Shown: positions 9,778-18,822 of the stretch, piece by piece | Numbering within the stretch: the stretch's first letter is position 1 | Layout of the letters: each line of letters begins with the position of its first letter | NCBI RefSeq assembly: GCF_003467125.1 | Contig: NZ_QSFA01000003.1 | Location: 1 to 64,000, forward strand | Direction: 5' to 3' | DNA length: 64,000 bases | DNA from: Megasphaera sp. AM44-1BH | GTDB taxonomy: Bacteria; Bacillota; Negativicutes; Veillonellales; Megasphaeraceae | Made by a program: the position numbers and the translations under genes | The notes under the pieces: generated by a model | Databases searched by the model: none | The model's input: only the letters and a program-made list of their open reading frames with translations | Told to the model about the DNA's origin: nothing

Positions 9778-9806
9778 TTGACATCGAAATAGGGGAATGA
9801 TAAAAT
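9778..9806 (+). promoter_or_regulatory. Promoter of the str operon (L7Ae-like, rpsL, rpsG, fusA, tuf)
   Basis: A perfect -35 TTGACA (9778-9783) and -10 TAAAAT (9801-9806) are separated by 17 bases. The start codon of the L7Ae-like gene is 61 bases downstream of the -10 box. Confidence 0.85.
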
Positions 9807-9866
9807 ATCTAAGTGTCGCAATGCAAGTCGTGCGACCAAATTGTATGTCTTAAGGAGTGATGTTTC

Positions 9867-10112
9867 GTGAGCTTGGAATCGCTCGGTACAGCCAGAAAGA
9901 CGGTTGGTGCCAAACAGACGCTGAAAGCAATGAAACGAAACGAAGTCACACAGCTGTATGTTGCCAATGACTGTGACGAACAGGTGGCAGCACCATTGCT
10001 TACGCTGGCTGCTGAGATGGGTATTGCCGCAGACCGCAATTATACGATGGCGGAACTGGGGCTTGCCTGCCGGATAAAAGTCGGGGCTGCGGCTGTTGGA
10101 CTGCTCAGCTGA
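9867..10112 (+). CDS. L7Ae/L30e-family RNA-binding protein (YbxF/RplGB-like)
   Basis: An 81-residue protein of the L7Ae/L30e/S12e/Gadd45 family, which bind kink-turn RNA. In Bacillota this family has members encoded just before rpsL, as here. The start is GTG with the Shine-Dalgarno AAGGAG about 10 nt upstream. The alternating helix/strand pattern and the segment VTQLYVANDCDEQVAAPL match the family core. In the first position of the str operon it is co-transcribed with rpsL and rpsG. The exact RNA target cannot be read from the sequence. Confidence 0.85.
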   Translation: MSLESLGTARKTVGAKQTLKAMKRNEVTQLYVANDCDEQVAAPLLTLAAEMGIAADRNYTMAELGLACRIKVGAAAVGLLS

Positions 10113-10192
10113 TTCTGGTAACATCATCCTGAAGCTTATGCTTCATTGATGATTACATTATAAATCTAATTGTTTGGAGAGGAGGTGCCCAC

Positions 10193-10564
10193 ATGCCAAC
10201 AATCAACCAATTGGTTCGTAAAGGTCGTCAGGTCGCTATCACAAAATCGACAGCACCGGCTTTGAAAAACTGCCCGCAGAAACGTGGTGTCTGCACCCGT
10301 GTATACACGGCTACACCGAAAAAACCTAACTCGGCTCTGCGTAAAGTTGCCCGTGTCCGCCTGACGAACGCTATCGAAGTAACTGCGTACATTCCTGGCA
10401 TTGGTCACAATTTACAGGAACATAGTGTTGTTTTAATCAGAGGCGGTCGTGTCAAAGACCTTCCTGGTGTACGTTATCACATCGTCCGCGGTGCTCTGGA
10501 TACAGCTGGTGTATCCGACCGTAAACAGTCCCGTTCCAAATACGGTGCTAAAAAAGGCAAATAA
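10193..10564 (+). CDS. rpsL: 30S ribosomal protein S12
   Basis: Component of the decoding centre of the small subunit. The 123-residue protein contains the conserved loop TPKKPNSALRKVARV, with the lysine whose mutation confers streptomycin resistance in other species still present, so the sensitive form is expected. The ATG follows GAGAGGAGGTG. It is separated from the L7Ae-like gene by 80 nt and from rpsG by 55 nt within the str operon. Confidence 0.99.
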   Translation: MPTINQLVRKGRQVAITKSTAPALKNCPQKRGVCTRVYTATPKKPNSALRKVARVRLTNAIEVTAYIPGIGHNLQEHSVVLIRGGRVKDLPGVRYHIVRGALDTAGVSDRKQSRSKYGAKKGK

Positions 10565-10619
10565 GATTTGCTGACTCAGATGAAAAGATAACCTGCATGA
10601 TATAAAGGAGGAATTAGAC

Positions 10620-11090
10620 ATGCCAAGAAAAGGCCCAGTGCCGAAGCGCGATGTGCTGCCGGATCCGGTGTACCATTCCAAATTGGTAACGCGCTTCATC
10701 AACAAAGTAATGCTGGACGGCAAAAAAGGTGTCGCTGAATCCATCGTTTATGATGCATTCGACATCATCCGTTCCAAAATGAATAAAGAACCGTTGGAAG
10801 TTTTTGAACAGGCTCTCAACAATGTTATGCCTGTCCTGGAAGTACGTGCCCGCCGTGTTGGTGGTGCCAACTACCAGGTACCTGTCGAAGTACGTGCTGA
10901 CCGCCGCCTGTCCCTCGGTATCCGCTGGACAGTTGGTTACGCCCGCAAACGTGGCGAACGTACGATGAAAGAAAAACTGGCTGCTGAACTGATGGATGCA
11001 TTCAACAATACCGGTGCTGCTGTCAAGAAGAAGGAAGATACGCACAAGATGGCCGAAGCCAACAAAGCTTTCGCTCATTATCGCTGGTAA
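10620..11090 (+). CDS. rpsG: 30S ribosomal protein S7
   Basis: Primary 16S rRNA-binding protein that organises the head of the 30S subunit. At 156 residues it has the usual length. The N-terminus (MPRKGPVPKRDVLPDP) and the segment VGGANYQVPVEVR are typical. The ATG has AAAGGAGG upstream. fusA follows after 33 nt, the classical rpsL-rpsG-fusA-tuf order. Confidence 0.99.
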   Translation: MPRKGPVPKRDVLPDPVYHSKLVTRFINKVMLDGKKGVAESIVYDAFDIIRSKMNKEPLEVFEQALNNVMPVLEVRARRVGGANYQVPVEVRADRRLSLGIRWTVGYARKRGERTMKEKLAAELMDAFNNTGAAVKKKEDTHKMAEANKAFAHYRW

Positions 11091-11123
11091 TTTAGACTAT
11101 TTACATGAGGAGTGGAAAAAATC

Positions 11124-13196
11124 GTGGGTAGAGAATTTCCTTTGGAAAAAACGAGAAATATTGGTATCATGGCTCACATTGATGCCGGTAAAACCACGAC
11201 AACAGAACGTATCCTTTTCTACACCGGCCGTGTTCACAAAATCGGCGAAGTCCACGATGGCGCTGCTACCATGGACTGGATGGCCCAGGAACAGGAACGT
11301 GGTATCACCATCACGTCTGCTGCTACGACGGCCCATTGGAAAGGATATCGTATCAACATCATCGATACTCCGGGGCACGTTGACTTCACTGTGGAAGTTG
11401 AACGTTCTCTGCGTGTACTTGACGGTTCTGTTGCTGTTTTCTCTGCTAAAGGCGGCGTAGAACCGCAGTCTGAAACGGTTTGGCGTCAGGCAGAACATTA
11501 TCATGTTCCCCGTATCGCATTCGTCAATAAGATGGATACGACCGGTGCTGACTTCCTTAACGTTGTTCAGATGATGAAAGATCGTCTCCAGGCCAACGCA
11601 GTTGCCGTTCAGCTCCCTATCGGTGCTGAAACAACGTTCCGCGGTATCATCGATCTCATTACCATGAAAGCTGAAGTATATGATGATGCTCTTGGTAAAG
11701 AAATTGAAGTCGTCGATATTCCTGAAGATGAATTAGACGAAGCAAAAAAATATCATGATATCATGGTTGAAGCTGTATGCGATACCGATGAAGATCTCAT
11801 GATGAAATATCTCGAAGGTGAAGAAATCACCATCGATGAACTCAAAGCGGCTATCCGAAAAGCTGTCTGCACGAACAAACTGTTCCCGGTACTTTGCGGA
11901 TCTGCTTACAAAAATAAGGGTATCCAGATGTTGCTCGACGCTGTCGTAGACTACATGCCGAGCCCGCTCGATATCCCGCCTGTAAAAGGTACAAATCCGG
12001 ATACGGAAGAAGAAGAAACTCGTGAAGCCTCTGACGACGCTCCGTTCTCGGCTCTGGCATTCAAAATCATGGCCGACCCGTTCGTCGGGAAACTGGCATT
12101 CTTCCGTGTATATTCCGGTACTCTCGAAGCAGGTACTTATGTATACAACTCCACGAAGGGCAAAAAAGAACGTGTAGGCCGTATCCTGCGTATGCACGCT
12201 AACCATCGTGAAGAAGTATCCATCGCTTATACTGGTGATATCGGCGGTATCGTTGGTCTGAAAGATACGACGACCGGTGATACACTGTGCGATGAAAAAC
12301 ATCCGATTATCCTCGAAAAGATGGAATTCCCTGATCCGGTTATCTCCGTTGCCGTTGAACCGAAGACGAAAGCTGACCAGGAAAAAATGGGTATCGCCCT
12401 TGCCCGTCTGGCTGAAGAAGATCCTACCTTCAAGGTCAAAACTGACGCTGAAACAGGCCAGACTATTATTTCTGGTATGGGCGAATTGCATCTGGACATC
12501 ATTGTTGACCGTATGTCACGCGAATTCAAAGTTGCCTGCAATGTAGGTAAACCGCAGGTTGCTTATCGTGAAACAATCCGCAAAGATGTCAAAGCACGTG
12601 GCTTCTTCAAACGTCAGTCCGGTGGCCGTGGTCAGTATGGCGATTGCTGGCTGGAACTGATTCCGCAGGAACAGGGCAAAGGCTACGAATTTGAAAACAA
12701 AGTCGTTGGCGGTGCCATTCCTAAAGAATATATCGGTTCTGTCGAAGCTGGTGTCAGAGAAGCAATGGAAACAGGCGTTCTTGCCGGCTTCCCGATGGTA
12801 GATATCAAAGTCGTTGTATATGACGGCTCGTATCATGAAGTTGACTCCTCGGAAATGGCCTTCAAGATTGCTGGTTCCATGGGTTTCAAAGATGGTGCTA
12901 AAAAGGCTGATCCGGTTCTCCTTGAACCGTATACAAAAGTCGAAGTCGTCGTTCCTGAAGAATACATGGGCGATGTCATCGGCGACCTCAACTCCCGCCG
13001 CGGTCGTGTAGAAGGCATGGAAATGCGCTCTGGCGCAGAACATATCAATGCTTTTGTTCCGCTGGCAGAAATGTTTGGCTACGCAACGGATCTGCGTTCC
13101 AAGACGCAGGGCCGTGGTGTTTATACGATGACCTTTGACCACTACGAAGAAGTTCCTAAGAACGTAGCGGAAAAAGTTATCAGCGAAAGAGGCTAA
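11124..13196 (+). CDS. fusA: Elongation factor G
   Basis: Translational GTPase that drives ribosomal translocation and, with ribosome recycling factor, subunit splitting. The P-loop AHIDAGKT is at residues 17-24 and domains II-V follow; 690 residues is normal. The reading frame is open from 11112, but that GTG overlaps the Shine-Dalgarno sequence GAGGAG (11107-11112). The GTG at 11124, about 11 nt after it, gives the canonical N-terminus MGREFPLEKTRNIGI and is preferred. Confidence 0.98.
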   Translation: MGREFPLEKTRNIGIMAHIDAGKTTTTERILFYTGRVHKIGEVHDGAATMDWMAQEQERGITITSAATTAHWKGYRINIIDTPGHVDFTVEVERSLRVLDGSVAVFSAKGGVEPQSETVWRQAEHYHVPRIAFVNKMDTTGADFLNVVQMMKDRLQANAVAVQLPIGAETTFRGIIDLITMKAEVYDDALGKEIEVVDIPEDELDEAKKYHDIMVEAVCDTDEDLMMKYLEGEEITIDELKAAIRKAVCTNKLFPVLCGSAYKNKGIQMLLDAVVDYMPSPLDIPPVKGTNPDTEEEETREASDDAPFSALAFKIMADPFVGKLAFFRVYSGTLEAGTYVYNSTKGKKERVGRILRMHANHREEVSIAYTGDIGGIVGLKDTTTGDTLCDEKHPIILEKMEFPDPVISVAVEPKTKADQEKMGIALARLAEEDPTFKVKTDAETGQTIISGMGELHLDIIVDRMSREFKVACNVGKPQVAYRETIRKDVKARGFFKRQSGGRGQYGDCWLELIPQEQGKGYEFENKVVGGAIPKEYIGSVEAGVREAMETGVLAGFPMVDIKVVVYDGSYHEVDSSEMAFKIAGSMGFKDGAKKADPVLLEPYTKVEVVVPEEYMGDVIGDLNSRRGRVEGMEMRSGAEHINAFVPLAEMFGYATDLRSKTQGRGVYTMTFDHYEEVPKNVAEKVISERG

Positions 13197-13227
13197 AAAT
13201 TCTAAATACGCATTGGAGGAAATGCAA

Positions 13228-14421
13228 ATGGCTAAAGAACATTACGAAAGAACCAAACCGCATGTTAACATTGGTACCATTGGTCACGTTGACCACGGCA
13301 AAACTACGCTGACGGCTGCTATTACGAAGGTCCTTTCCGAAACGGAAGGCTGCAAAGCTCAGTTTGAAGCATATGCTGATATCGATAAGGCTCCGGAAGA
13401 ACGTGAACGTGGTATTACGATCAACACGGCACACGTCGAATATGAAACTCCGACCCGTCACTATGCACACGTTGACTGCCCGGGGCATGCTGACTATGTC
13501 AAGAACATGATCACCGGTGCTGCCCAGATGGACGGCGCTATCCTCGTCGTATCCGCTGCTGACGGCCCGATGCCCCAGACCCGTGAACACATCCTCCTGG
13601 CCCGCCAGGTTGGTGTACCGGCTATCGTTGTATACCTCAACAAAGCTGACCAGGTCGATGATCCGGAACTGATTGAACTCGTAGAAATGGAAGTCCGCGA
13701 TCTTCTCACTTCCTACGATTTCCCTGGCGACGATGTACCTATCGTAGTTGGTTCCGCCCTCAAAGCGCTGGAAGGCGATCCTGAAGCCGTACAGTCCATC
13801 AAAGACCTCATGAAAGCCGTTGACGAATACATCCCGACTCCGGACCGTCCGACAGACAAACCGTTCCTGATGCCGGTTGAAGACGTATTCACCATCACCG
13901 GCCGTGGCACCGTTGCAACGGGCCGTGTTGAACGTGGCACGATTAAAGTCGGCGACCCCGTAGAAATCGTTGGTCTGGCAGATCAGCCGAAAGATACGGT
14001 AGTAACAGGCGTAGAAATGTTCCGTAAGATCCTGGATCTGGCAGAAGCCGGCGATAACATCGGCGCACTGCTCCGTGGTATCGACCGTAAAGAAGTAGAA
14101 CGTGGCCAGGTACTGGCAAAACCGGGAACGATTCATCCGCACACGAAATTCAAAGCACAGGTATATGTCCTGACGAAAGAAGAAGGCGGCCGTCATACCC
14201 CGTTCTTCAACGGCTATCGTCCGCAGTTCTACTTCCGTACAACGGACGTAACGGGCGTAATCCAGCTGCCGGAAGGCACAGAAATGTGCATGCCTGGCGA
14301 TAACGTCAAAATGGACGTTGAACTGATCACACCGATCGCTATTGAAGCAGGTCTGCGCTTCGCTATCCGCGAAGGCGGCCGTACAGTAGGCGCCGGCGTT
14401 GTTTCCGAAATCGAAGGCTAA
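13228..14421 (+). CDS. tuf: Elongation factor Tu
   Basis: GTPase that delivers aminoacyl-tRNA to the ribosome. The 397-residue protein has GHVDHGKT at residues 19-26, the DCPGH switch II motif, NKAD for guanine recognition and the two beta-barrel domains. The ATG at 13228 is chosen because the in-frame TTG at 13213 lies before the Shine-Dalgarno GGAGG (13215-13219). It closes the str operon and is followed by a strong terminator. Confidence 0.99.
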   Translation: MAKEHYERTKPHVNIGTIGHVDHGKTTLTAAITKVLSETEGCKAQFEAYADIDKAPEERERGITINTAHVEYETPTRHYAHVDCPGHADYVKNMITGAAQMDGAILVVSAADGPMPQTREHILLARQVGVPAIVVYLNKADQVDDPELIELVEMEVRDLLTSYDFPGDDVPIVVGSALKALEGDPEAVQSIKDLMKAVDEYIPTPDRPTDKPFLMPVEDVFTITGRGTVATGRVERGTIKVGDPVEIVGLADQPKDTVVTGVEMFRKILDLAEAGDNIGALLRGIDRKEVERGQVLAKPGTIHPHTKFKAQVYVLTKEEGGRHTPFFNGYRPQFYFRTTDVTGVIQLPEGTEMCMPGDNVKMDVELITPIAIEAGLRFAIREGGRTVGAGVVSEIEG

Positions 14422-14444
14422 TCCCTTTATATAGGAAGAAACGT

Positions 14445-14481
14445 AAAAAACATCTGCAGCAAATGCTGCAGATGTTTTTTT
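14445..14481 (+). terminator. Intrinsic terminator after tuf
   Basis: ACATCTGCAGC pairs with GCTGCAGATGT around the tetraloop AAAT, with an A-run before and seven T residues after. It is probably the end of the str operon. Confidence 0.93.
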
Positions 14482-14557
14482 ATGAATAAAGGAAATAACA
14501 TCTATGCAGAATCGGTCAGAAAGCGCATAAAACGGGGCTAAAACGCAGGAAAAATCC

Positions 14558-14586
14558 TTGCATCGCTGCCCGAATTGTAGTATGAT
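14558..14586 (+). promoter_or_regulatory. Promoter of the S10-spc-alpha operon
   Basis: TTGCAT (14558-14563) and TATGAT (14581-14586) are 17 bases apart. It is the only promoter-like pair between the tuf terminator and rpsJ and would yield a 5' leader of about 137 nt. Confidence 0.75.
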
Positions 14587-14592
14587 AAGTAA

Positions 14593-14729
14593 GTACGCGA
14601 CAACAGGGTATCTCTGTCTATCTATGTTGCGACGCGTCGAAAACAATGAAATAGGATGTTGCCCGCACGGCGGGGAAACTCCTATGGAGCAGTCTATTCG
14701 ACGAAATGGACGTTAGGAGGAATTACGTA
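14593..14729 (+). promoter_or_regulatory. Structured leader RNA of the S10 operon
   Basis: Three nested helices are visible. CGTCGAA (14635-14641) pairs with TTCGACG (14697-14703). Inside it ATAGGA (14651-14656) pairs with TCCTAT (14680-14685). At the tip CCCGC (14662-14666) pairs with GCGGG (14670-14674). In gamma-proteobacteria the S10 leader is the target of L4 autoregulation; a similar role here is inference only. The rpsJ Shine-Dalgarno (TAGGAGG, 14715-14721) lies outside the outer helix. Confidence 0.6.
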
Positions 14730-15041
14730 ATGGCAAAACAGGAAAGAATCAGAATTCGCCTCAAAGCGTATGATCACAAGATCCTGGATCAGAGCGCGGC
14801 GAAAATCGTCGATACGGCGAAACGGACAGGTGCAATGGTATCCGGCCCGATTCCGCTGCCGACGGAAAAGAACATCTTCACGATTCTGCGTTCCCCACAT
14901 GTTAACAAAGACTCTCGTGAACAGTTCGAACTGCGTACGCACAAACGCTTGATCGATATTCTCGAAGCATCGAACAAAACCGTTGATGCACTCATGAGAC
15001 TCGATCTCCCGGCTGGCGTAGACATTGAAATCAAATTATAG
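14730..15041 (+). CDS. rpsJ: 30S ribosomal protein S10 (NusE)
   Basis: Head protein of the 30S subunit, also the NusE partner of NusB in transcription antitermination. The protein is 103 residues, normal length. The ATG at 14730 lies 8 nt after TAGGAGG; the in-frame ATG at 14706 lies upstream of that site and would add a non-homologous extension. First gene of the S10 operon, 14 nt before rplC. Confidence 0.98.
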   Translation: MAKQERIRIRLKAYDHKILDQSAAKIVDTAKRTGAMVSGPIPLPTEKNIFTILRSPHVNKDSREQFELRTHKRLIDILEASNKTVDALMRLDLPAGVDIEIKL

Positions 15042-15055
15042 GAGGAGGTGCGATT

Positions 15056-15694
15056 ATGTCTAAAGCTATTTTGGGTAAAAAACTGGGAATGACTCAGATC
15101 TTCACTGAAGAAGGCGCAGTCGTCCCTGTTACAGTCGTTGAAGCATCCCCGAACGTAGTTGTCCGTGTAAAGACTGTTGACACAGACGGATACAACTCCA
15201 TTCAGATCGGCTATGGCGACATCAAAGAAAAACATCTGACGAAACCTGTAAAGGGTCAGTTCGACAAAGCAGGCGTTACACCTGTTAAGTATCTTCGCGA
15301 ATTACGTCTCGATGATACGCCGGAATATACGGTAGGCCAAACTCTGGCAGCTGATATTTTCGCAAGCGGCGATCTCGTCGACGTAATTGGCACCAGTAAA
15401 GGTAAAGGTTTTGCTGGTACGATTGAACGTCACGGTTTCCACCGCGGACCTATGGGTCACGGCTCCAAATCTCACCGTGAACCGGGCTCCCTCGGACCTA
15501 TGACCAGTGGTGGCGGCGGTAAAGTCGTCAAAGGTAAAAAACTTCCTGGACAATATGGTGGCAATCAGGCTACTGTTCTTCGTCTCTCTGTCGTAAAAGT
15601 CGATATGGACAAGAACCTGATCCTGATCAAAGGTGGTATCCCGGGTGCCAAGGGCAGCCTTGTCATGATTCGTGACACCGTAAAACCCCGCTAA
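15056..15694 (+). CDS. rplC: 50S ribosomal protein L3
   Basis: Early-assembly protein near the peptidyl transferase centre. The 212-residue product shows GKKLGMTQIFTEEG at the N-terminus and the central extension GPMGHGSKSHREPGS, both diagnostic. The ATG has GGAGGAGGTG upstream. It lies between rpsJ and rplD. Confidence 0.99.
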   Translation: MSKAILGKKLGMTQIFTEEGAVVPVTVVEASPNVVVRVKTVDTDGYNSIQIGYGDIKEKHLTKPVKGQFDKAGVTPVKYLRELRLDDTPEYTVGQTLAADIFASGDLVDVIGTSKGKGFAGTIERHGFHRGPMGHGSKSHREPGSLGPMTSGGGGKVVKGKKLPGQYGGNQATVLRLSVVKVDMDKNLILIKGGIPGAKGSLVMIRDTVKPR

Positions 15695-15726
15695 TAGTTG
15701 TCATACAGGAAGGAGGATAAAATAGA

Positions 15727-16350
15727 ATGCCAAAAGTAAGCACGTATAATATTACCGGCGCACAGACCGGTGAAATCGAATTGAACGATAGCGTATTTGG
15801 CGTTGAAGTGAACGAAGCTGTCATGAGACAGGCTGTACTTCGTCAGCTCGCCAATGAACGTCAGGGCACACATGCTACCAAAACCCGTGGTCTCGTACGC
15901 GGCGGCGGCAGAAAACCCTGGAAACAAAAAGGAACCGGCCGGGCCCGTGTAGGCAGCACCCGCAGCCCATTGTGGGTTGGTGGCGGTACGGTATGGGGTC
16001 CCCATCCGCGTTCGTATGAACAGAAGATGCCCCGCAAAGCCCGCCGTCTTGCTGTAAAATCCGCGTTAAGCGATAAAGTCAACACAAATGAATTGTTTGT
16101 ACTTGACGAAATCAATCTGGCCGCTGCTAAAACTAAAGAAGTAGCACAGATTATCAATAATTTCAAATTTACGGGCGAAAAAGTCCTCTTCGTCACGGAT
16201 AATGACGAAGTCGTAACACGCTGCGCACGCAACATCGAAGGTGTAAAAGCCGTTTCCACGACGGGCATCAACATTTTCGACCTGCTCCACTACACGAAGC
16301 TGTTCGTAACGAAGAGCGCTGTAGCTAAGATTGAGGAGGTGCTCGGATAA
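15727..16350 (+). CDS. rplD: 50S ribosomal protein L4
   Basis: Lines the peptide exit tunnel; in some bacteria it also represses its own operon by binding the S10 leader. The 207-residue protein includes the tunnel loop with GGGRKPWKQKGTGRAR near residues 60-75. The ATG follows AAGGAGG. Its stop codon shares one base with the rplW start, which indicates translational coupling. Confidence 0.98.
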   Translation: MPKVSTYNITGAQTGEIELNDSVFGVEVNEAVMRQAVLRQLANERQGTHATKTRGLVRGGGRKPWKQKGTGRARVGSTRSPLWVGGGTVWGPHPRSYEQKMPRKARRLAVKSALSDKVNTNELFVLDEINLAAAKTKEVAQIINNFKFTGEKVLFVTDNDEVVTRCARNIEGVKAVSTTGINIFDLLHYTKLFVTKSAVAKIEEVLG

Positions 16351-16631
16351 TGGATATGCATGATCTCTTGTTAAAACCGGTCATCACCGAAAAAACAACG
16401 ATGATGATGTCTGATGGCAAATATACATTTAAGGTACCGCTCCATGCCAATAAGATTGAAATCCGCAAAGCCGTAGAAAAAGTTTTTAATGTTAAAGTTA
16501 AAAGCGTTACGACACTGCGCACGATGGGCAAAATGAAACGCATGGGCAAATATATTGGTAAACGCCCGGATTACAAAAAAGCCATCGTAACCCTTCAGGA
16601 AGGCGAAACAATCGAATTCTTTGAAGCATAA
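16350..16631 (+). CDS. rplW: 50S ribosomal protein L23
   Basis: Sits at the exit of the peptide tunnel and docks trigger factor and SRP. The 93-residue protein begins MDMHDLLLKPVITEKTT, a typical L23 start. GAGGAG at 16331-16336 supports the ATG at 16350, which overlaps the rplD stop by one base; the ATG at 16356 is an alternative. Confidence 0.97.
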   Translation: MDMHDLLLKPVITEKTTMMMSDGKYTFKVPLHANKIEIRKAVEKVFNVKVKSVTTLRTMGKMKRMGKYIGKRPDYKKAIVTLQEGETIEFFEA

Positions 16632-16661
16632 GCAATATTGACATAAGGAGGAGGCACCAAA

Positions 16662-17489
16662 ATGGCCATTAAATCTTTTAAACCGTATTCCGCCGGCCGC
16701 CGTTTCATGACTGTCTCGACATTCGATGAAATTACCGCGTCCAAACCGGAAAAATCCTTGCTGGTCAAAGTAACGAGCAAGGGCGGTCGTAATAATCAGG
16801 GCAGAATGACAGTCCGCCATCAGGGCGGCGGTCATAAACGCCGTTATCGTTTGATTGATTTCAAACGTATCAAAGACAATATCCCGGCAAAAGTAGCAAC
16901 GATCGAATACGATCCGAACCGCTCTGCTAATATCGCCCTTCTGTTTTATGCAGATGGCGAAAAGAAGTATATTCTGGCTCCGAACGGCCTGAAAGTCGGC
17001 GATGTCGTCGTTTCCGGTCCGGAATCGGATATCAAAACTGGGAATGCACTGCCTCTCGGCAAGATTCCTCTTGGTACTCTCGTACACAACGTTGAACTGA
17101 AAATCGGCAAAGGCGGCCAGATGGTCCGTTCCGCTGGTTCTTCTGCGCAGATCATCGCTAAAGAAGGAAACTATGCACTGCTTCGTCTTCCTTCCGGTGA
17201 ATTACGTCAGGTTCATGTAAACTGCCGTGCAACGGTTGGCATCGTCAGCAATCCGGATTATGAAAACCTTACAATCGGTAAAGCCGGCCGTTCCCGCTGG
17301 ATGGGTATCCGCCCGGGCAACCGTGGTGTTGTCATGAATCCGTGCGATCATCCTCATGGCGGTGGTGAAGGTAAGTCTCCTGTTGGTCGTAAACGTCCGG
17401 TTACTCCGTGGGGTAAACCTGCATACGGCGTGAAGACCCGCGAAGCAAAGAAGGCTTCCAATAAGTTTATTGTGAAGAGACGTAAATAG
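16662..17489 (+). CDS. rplB: 50S ribosomal protein L2
   Basis: Highly conserved 23S rRNA-binding protein required for subunit association and peptidyl transfer. At 275 residues it has normal length. The C-terminal GGGEGKSPVGRKRPVTPWG motif with the critical histidine before it (NPCDHPHGG) is present. The ATG is preceded by AAGGAGGAGG. Confidence 0.99.
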   Translation: MAIKSFKPYSAGRRFMTVSTFDEITASKPEKSLLVKVTSKGGRNNQGRMTVRHQGGGHKRRYRLIDFKRIKDNIPAKVATIEYDPNRSANIALLFYADGEKKYILAPNGLKVGDVVVSGPESDIKTGNALPLGKIPLGTLVHNVELKIGKGGQMVRSAGSSAQIIAKEGNYALLRLPSGELRQVHVNCRATVGIVSNPDYENLTIGKAGRSRWMGIRPGNRGVVMNPCDHPHGGGEGKSPVGRKRPVTPWGKPAYGVKTREAKKASNKFIVKRRK

Positions 17490-17511
17490 GTCCAGGAAAG
17501 GAGATATATAA

Positions 17512-17787
17512 GTGTCCAGATCCGTAAAAAAAGGCCCGTTTGTTGCTGCTCATCTCGTAAAAAAGATTGACGCCATGAACGAAGCCAATGAAAAAAAAGT
17601 AGTCAAAACCTGGTCTCGTGCATCTACCATTCTGCCTAGCTTTGTAGGCCATACGATTGCTGTTCACGACGGCCGCAAACACGTTCCTGTTTATATCACT
17701 GAAGATATGGTTGGCCATAAACTGGGCGAATTCGCTCCGACACGTACATTCAAAGGTCATGCTAAATCTGAAAAAGTAACAGGCTAA
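17512..17787 (+). CDS. rpsS: 30S ribosomal protein S19
   Basis: 30S head protein that contacts S13 and the A-site region. It is 91 residues, starting with GTG after AAAGGAGA (MSRSVKKGPFVAAHL). The motif GRKHVPVYITEDMVGHKLG is typical. It is followed 14 nt later by rplV. Confidence 0.98.
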   Translation: MSRSVKKGPFVAAHLVKKIDAMNEANEKKVVKTWSRASTILPSFVGHTIAVHDGRKHVPVYITEDMVGHKLGEFAPTRTFKGHAKSEKVTG

Positions 17788-17801
17788 GGGAGGTACTAAC
17801 C

Positions 17802-18137
17802 ATGGAAGCAAGAGCAATTGCTAAACATATCCGCATAGCCCCCCGTAAGATCAGAATCGTAGCTGACCTCGTACGGGGCAAAAACGTGAGCGAAGCTTTC
17901 GCAATCCTCAAATTTACTCCGAAAGTAGGTTCCCGGGTTGTAGAAAAAGTTCTTCGTTCGGCTGTTGCCAATGCGGAACACAATAATGATATGAACGCAG
18001 ATTCTTTGTATGTTTCTGAAATCTTCGTTGACCAGGACTCCACGATGAAACGTATTCATCCCCGTAGCCGTGGACAGGCTTTCAAGATCCTGAAACATTC
18101 CAGTCATGTGACTGTTGTAGTAAAAGAAAGAGCTTAA
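17802..18137 (+). CDS. rplV: 50S ribosomal protein L22
   Basis: Exit-tunnel protein whose beta-hairpin faces L4. The 111-residue sequence contains RIAPRKIRIVADLVRGK near the N-terminus and the hairpin region HPRSRGQAFKILK, without insertions linked to macrolide resistance. The ATG has AGGGAGG upstream. Confidence 0.98.
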   Translation: MEARAIAKHIRIAPRKIRIVADLVRGKNVSEAFAILKFTPKVGSRVVEKVLRSAVANAEHNNDMNADSLYVSEIFVDQDSTMKRIHPRSRGQAFKILKHSSHVTVVVKERA

Positions 18138-18150
18138 GGAGGGAAACGTA

Positions 18151-18822
18151 GTGGGTCAAAAAGTTAACGCCCATGGATTTCGCGTCGGTGTTTCAAAACC
18201 TTGGGATGCAAAATGGTATGCTGAAAAAGATTATGCTGCACTTCTGAACGAAGACGTCAAAATCCGTGATTTCTTAAAGAAACAGTTATTTATTGCAGGC
18301 GTTTCTCGTATTGAAATCGAACGTTCTGCCAAACGTATCAAATTAATCATTCATACAGCTAAACCGGGCATGGTCATCGGCCGTGGTGGTGCTGGTATTG
18401 AAGATATCAAAAAAGCTCTGAAAGCTTTTACTGATAAAAATGTCGATGTTAACATTGCTGAAATCAAACAGGCTGAAATGGACGCAACTCTCGTTGCTGA
18501 AAACGTTGCCAGCCAGCTCGAACGCCGTATTGGTTTCCGTCGTGCTATGAAACAGTGCGTAGGCCGTACGATGCGTATGGGCGCCAAAGGTATCAAAATC
18601 ATGTGCTCTGGCCGTCTTGGCGGTGCCGAAATCGCCCGTAGCGAAAGTGTCCGCGATGGTTCCATCCCTCTGCATACACTTCGCGCTGATATCGATTATG
18701 GCTTTGCAGCAGCGCACACAACTTATGGCTGCATCGGCGTAAAATGCTGGATCTACAAAGGAGAAATCCTGCCGGAAGTAAAAAAAGCTCCGCAGAAAAA
18801 ACGTGAAGGGAGTGAAGCCTGA
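18151..18822 (+). CDS. rpsC: 30S ribosomal protein S3
   Basis: Forms the mRNA entry site with S4 and S5 and contributes helicase activity. The 223-residue protein starts with GTG after AGGAGGG (MGQKVNAHGFRVGV) and has a KH domain around GMVIGRGGAGIEDIKKAL. Its stop codon overlaps the rplP ATG by one base. Confidence 0.98.
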   Translation: MGQKVNAHGFRVGVSKPWDAKWYAEKDYAALLNEDVKIRDFLKKQLFIAGVSRIEIERSAKRIKLIIHTAKPGMVIGRGGAGIEDIKKALKAFTDKNVDVNIAEIKQAEMDATLVAENVASQLERRIGFRRAMKQCVGRTMRMGAKGIKIMCSGRLGGAEIARSESVRDGSIPLHTLRADIDYGFAAAHTTYGCIGVKCWIYKGEILPEVKKAPQKKREGSEA

